From: an uncultured Bacteroidia bacterium
Lineage (GTDB): Bacteria; Bacteroidota; Bacteroidia; Bacteroidales; CAJPTX01
Direction of reading: 5' to 3'
DNA length: 6,280 nt
Assembly (NCBI GenBank): GCA_938040915.1
Contig: CALHZE010000078.1
Location: forward strand, 1 to 6,280
Positions 5,989 through 6,280 of this stretch are shown here, in pieces. The notes beneath the pieces were generated by a model, which was not told the DNA's origin, did not search any database, and worked only from the letters and a program-made list of their open reading frames with translations. Both the position numbers and the translations under genes were made by a program. Position 1 is the first letter of the stretch, and the number at the start of each line of letters is the position of its first letter.

Positions 5989-6280
5989 ATGAACCACGAA
6001 GAGTTTCGCGCAGCCATCGTGCAGGGTATCCCCGCCGTGCTGCCGCCCGCTCGTCCGCTTGACACGAGCGTAAGTCATGCCCCAAAGCGTAAAGATATAC
6101 TCACGCCGGCTGAAAAGAAGCTCGCACTCCGCAATGCGCTCCGCTATTTCCCTGCGGCGCTACACGCTACCTTAGCCCCCGAGTTCCTCGACGAGCTAAA
6201 GACATACGGACGCATCTATATGTACCGCTTCCGTCCCACCTACCAGATGTATGCGCGCCCCATCGAGGAGTATCCTGCTA
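5989..6280 (+). CDS. hutU: Urocanate hydratase, N-terminal 97 residues (3' end outside window)
   Basis: The frame is open from ATG 5989 to the right edge. The product resembles the N-terminus of the Bacteroidetes-type urocanate hydratase: GIPAVLPPARP (13-23), HAPKRKDILTPAEKKLALRN (30-49), then FLDELKTYGRIYMYRFRP (67-84) and MYARPIEEYP (87-96). The ALRN-ALRYFP and ELKTYGRIYMYRF stretches correspond to the start of the urocanase fold. The enzyme adds water to urocanate using bound NAD+, the second step of histidine breakdown towards glutamate. The catalytic and NAD-binding parts lie beyond the window, so activity cannot be judged. Other histidine-degradation genes may follow downstream. It has its own promoter element and is divergent from tadA. 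No Shine-Dalgarno sequence is seen before the start. Confidence 0.83.
   Translation, partial: MNHEEFRAAIVQGIPAVLPPARPLDTSVSHAPKRKDILTPAEKKLALRNALRYFPAALHATLAPEFLDELKTYGRIYMYRFRPTYQMYARPIEEYPA

Noticed and set aside
5860..6078. A 72-codon minus-strand open frame between tadA and hutU
   Set aside because: It runs antisense over the hutU start and across the promoter region, and shows no recognisable features.

Overview
The window looks like chromosome of a Bacteroidota member, most likely order Bacteroidales and possibly Porphyromonas-like. Four things support this: (i) promoter elements of the Bacteroidota -7 type (TAnnTTTG) occur upstream of the genes; (ii) most starts lack a Shine-Dalgarno sequence; (iii) there is a PadR regulator beside PspC-domain proteins with an N-terminal domain I associate with Bacteroidetes; (iv) the POT transporter and the urocanate hydratase N-terminus are of the Bacteroidetes type. 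The DNA is fairly GC-rich by eye (not counted), with AT-rich islands at the promoters. The genus is inference only.

Positions 1-2228 hold a compact three-gene minus-strand operon, read right to left: a short PspC-domain membrane protein (1749-2228), a PadR-family repressor (1384-1740) and a long multi-pass PspC-domain protein (1381 to beyond the left edge). Gaps are 8 and 2 nt. The two PspC proteins share the same N-terminal domain as well as the PspC helix, so they are paralogues on either side of the regulator. The set is probably an autoregulated envelope-stress or membrane-maintenance unit; this is inferred from families, not shown.

Positions 2229-2409 are a divergent, AT-rich promoter region serving that operon on the left and a proton-coupled peptide transporter (2410-3957) on the right. 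The transporter ends at a strong intrinsic terminator (3980-4012). A class 3 aldehyde dehydrogenase follows on the plus strand (4062-5420). It converges on tadA, the tRNA wobble adenosine deaminase (5417-5857, minus), and the two stop codons overlap. Positions 5858-5988 are a second divergent promoter region, followed by the first 97 codons of urocanate hydratase (hutU, histidine degradation), which runs off the right edge.

Peptide import together with histidine catabolism fits an amino-acid-fermenting lifestyle. There is no sign of a mobile element, CRISPR array, tRNA or rRNA. I do not see a clear undescribed system. The most notable items are the PspC-PadR-PspC arrangement, a perfect 14-bp inverted repeat inside the long pspC gene, and dyad symmetries sitting on promoter elements.
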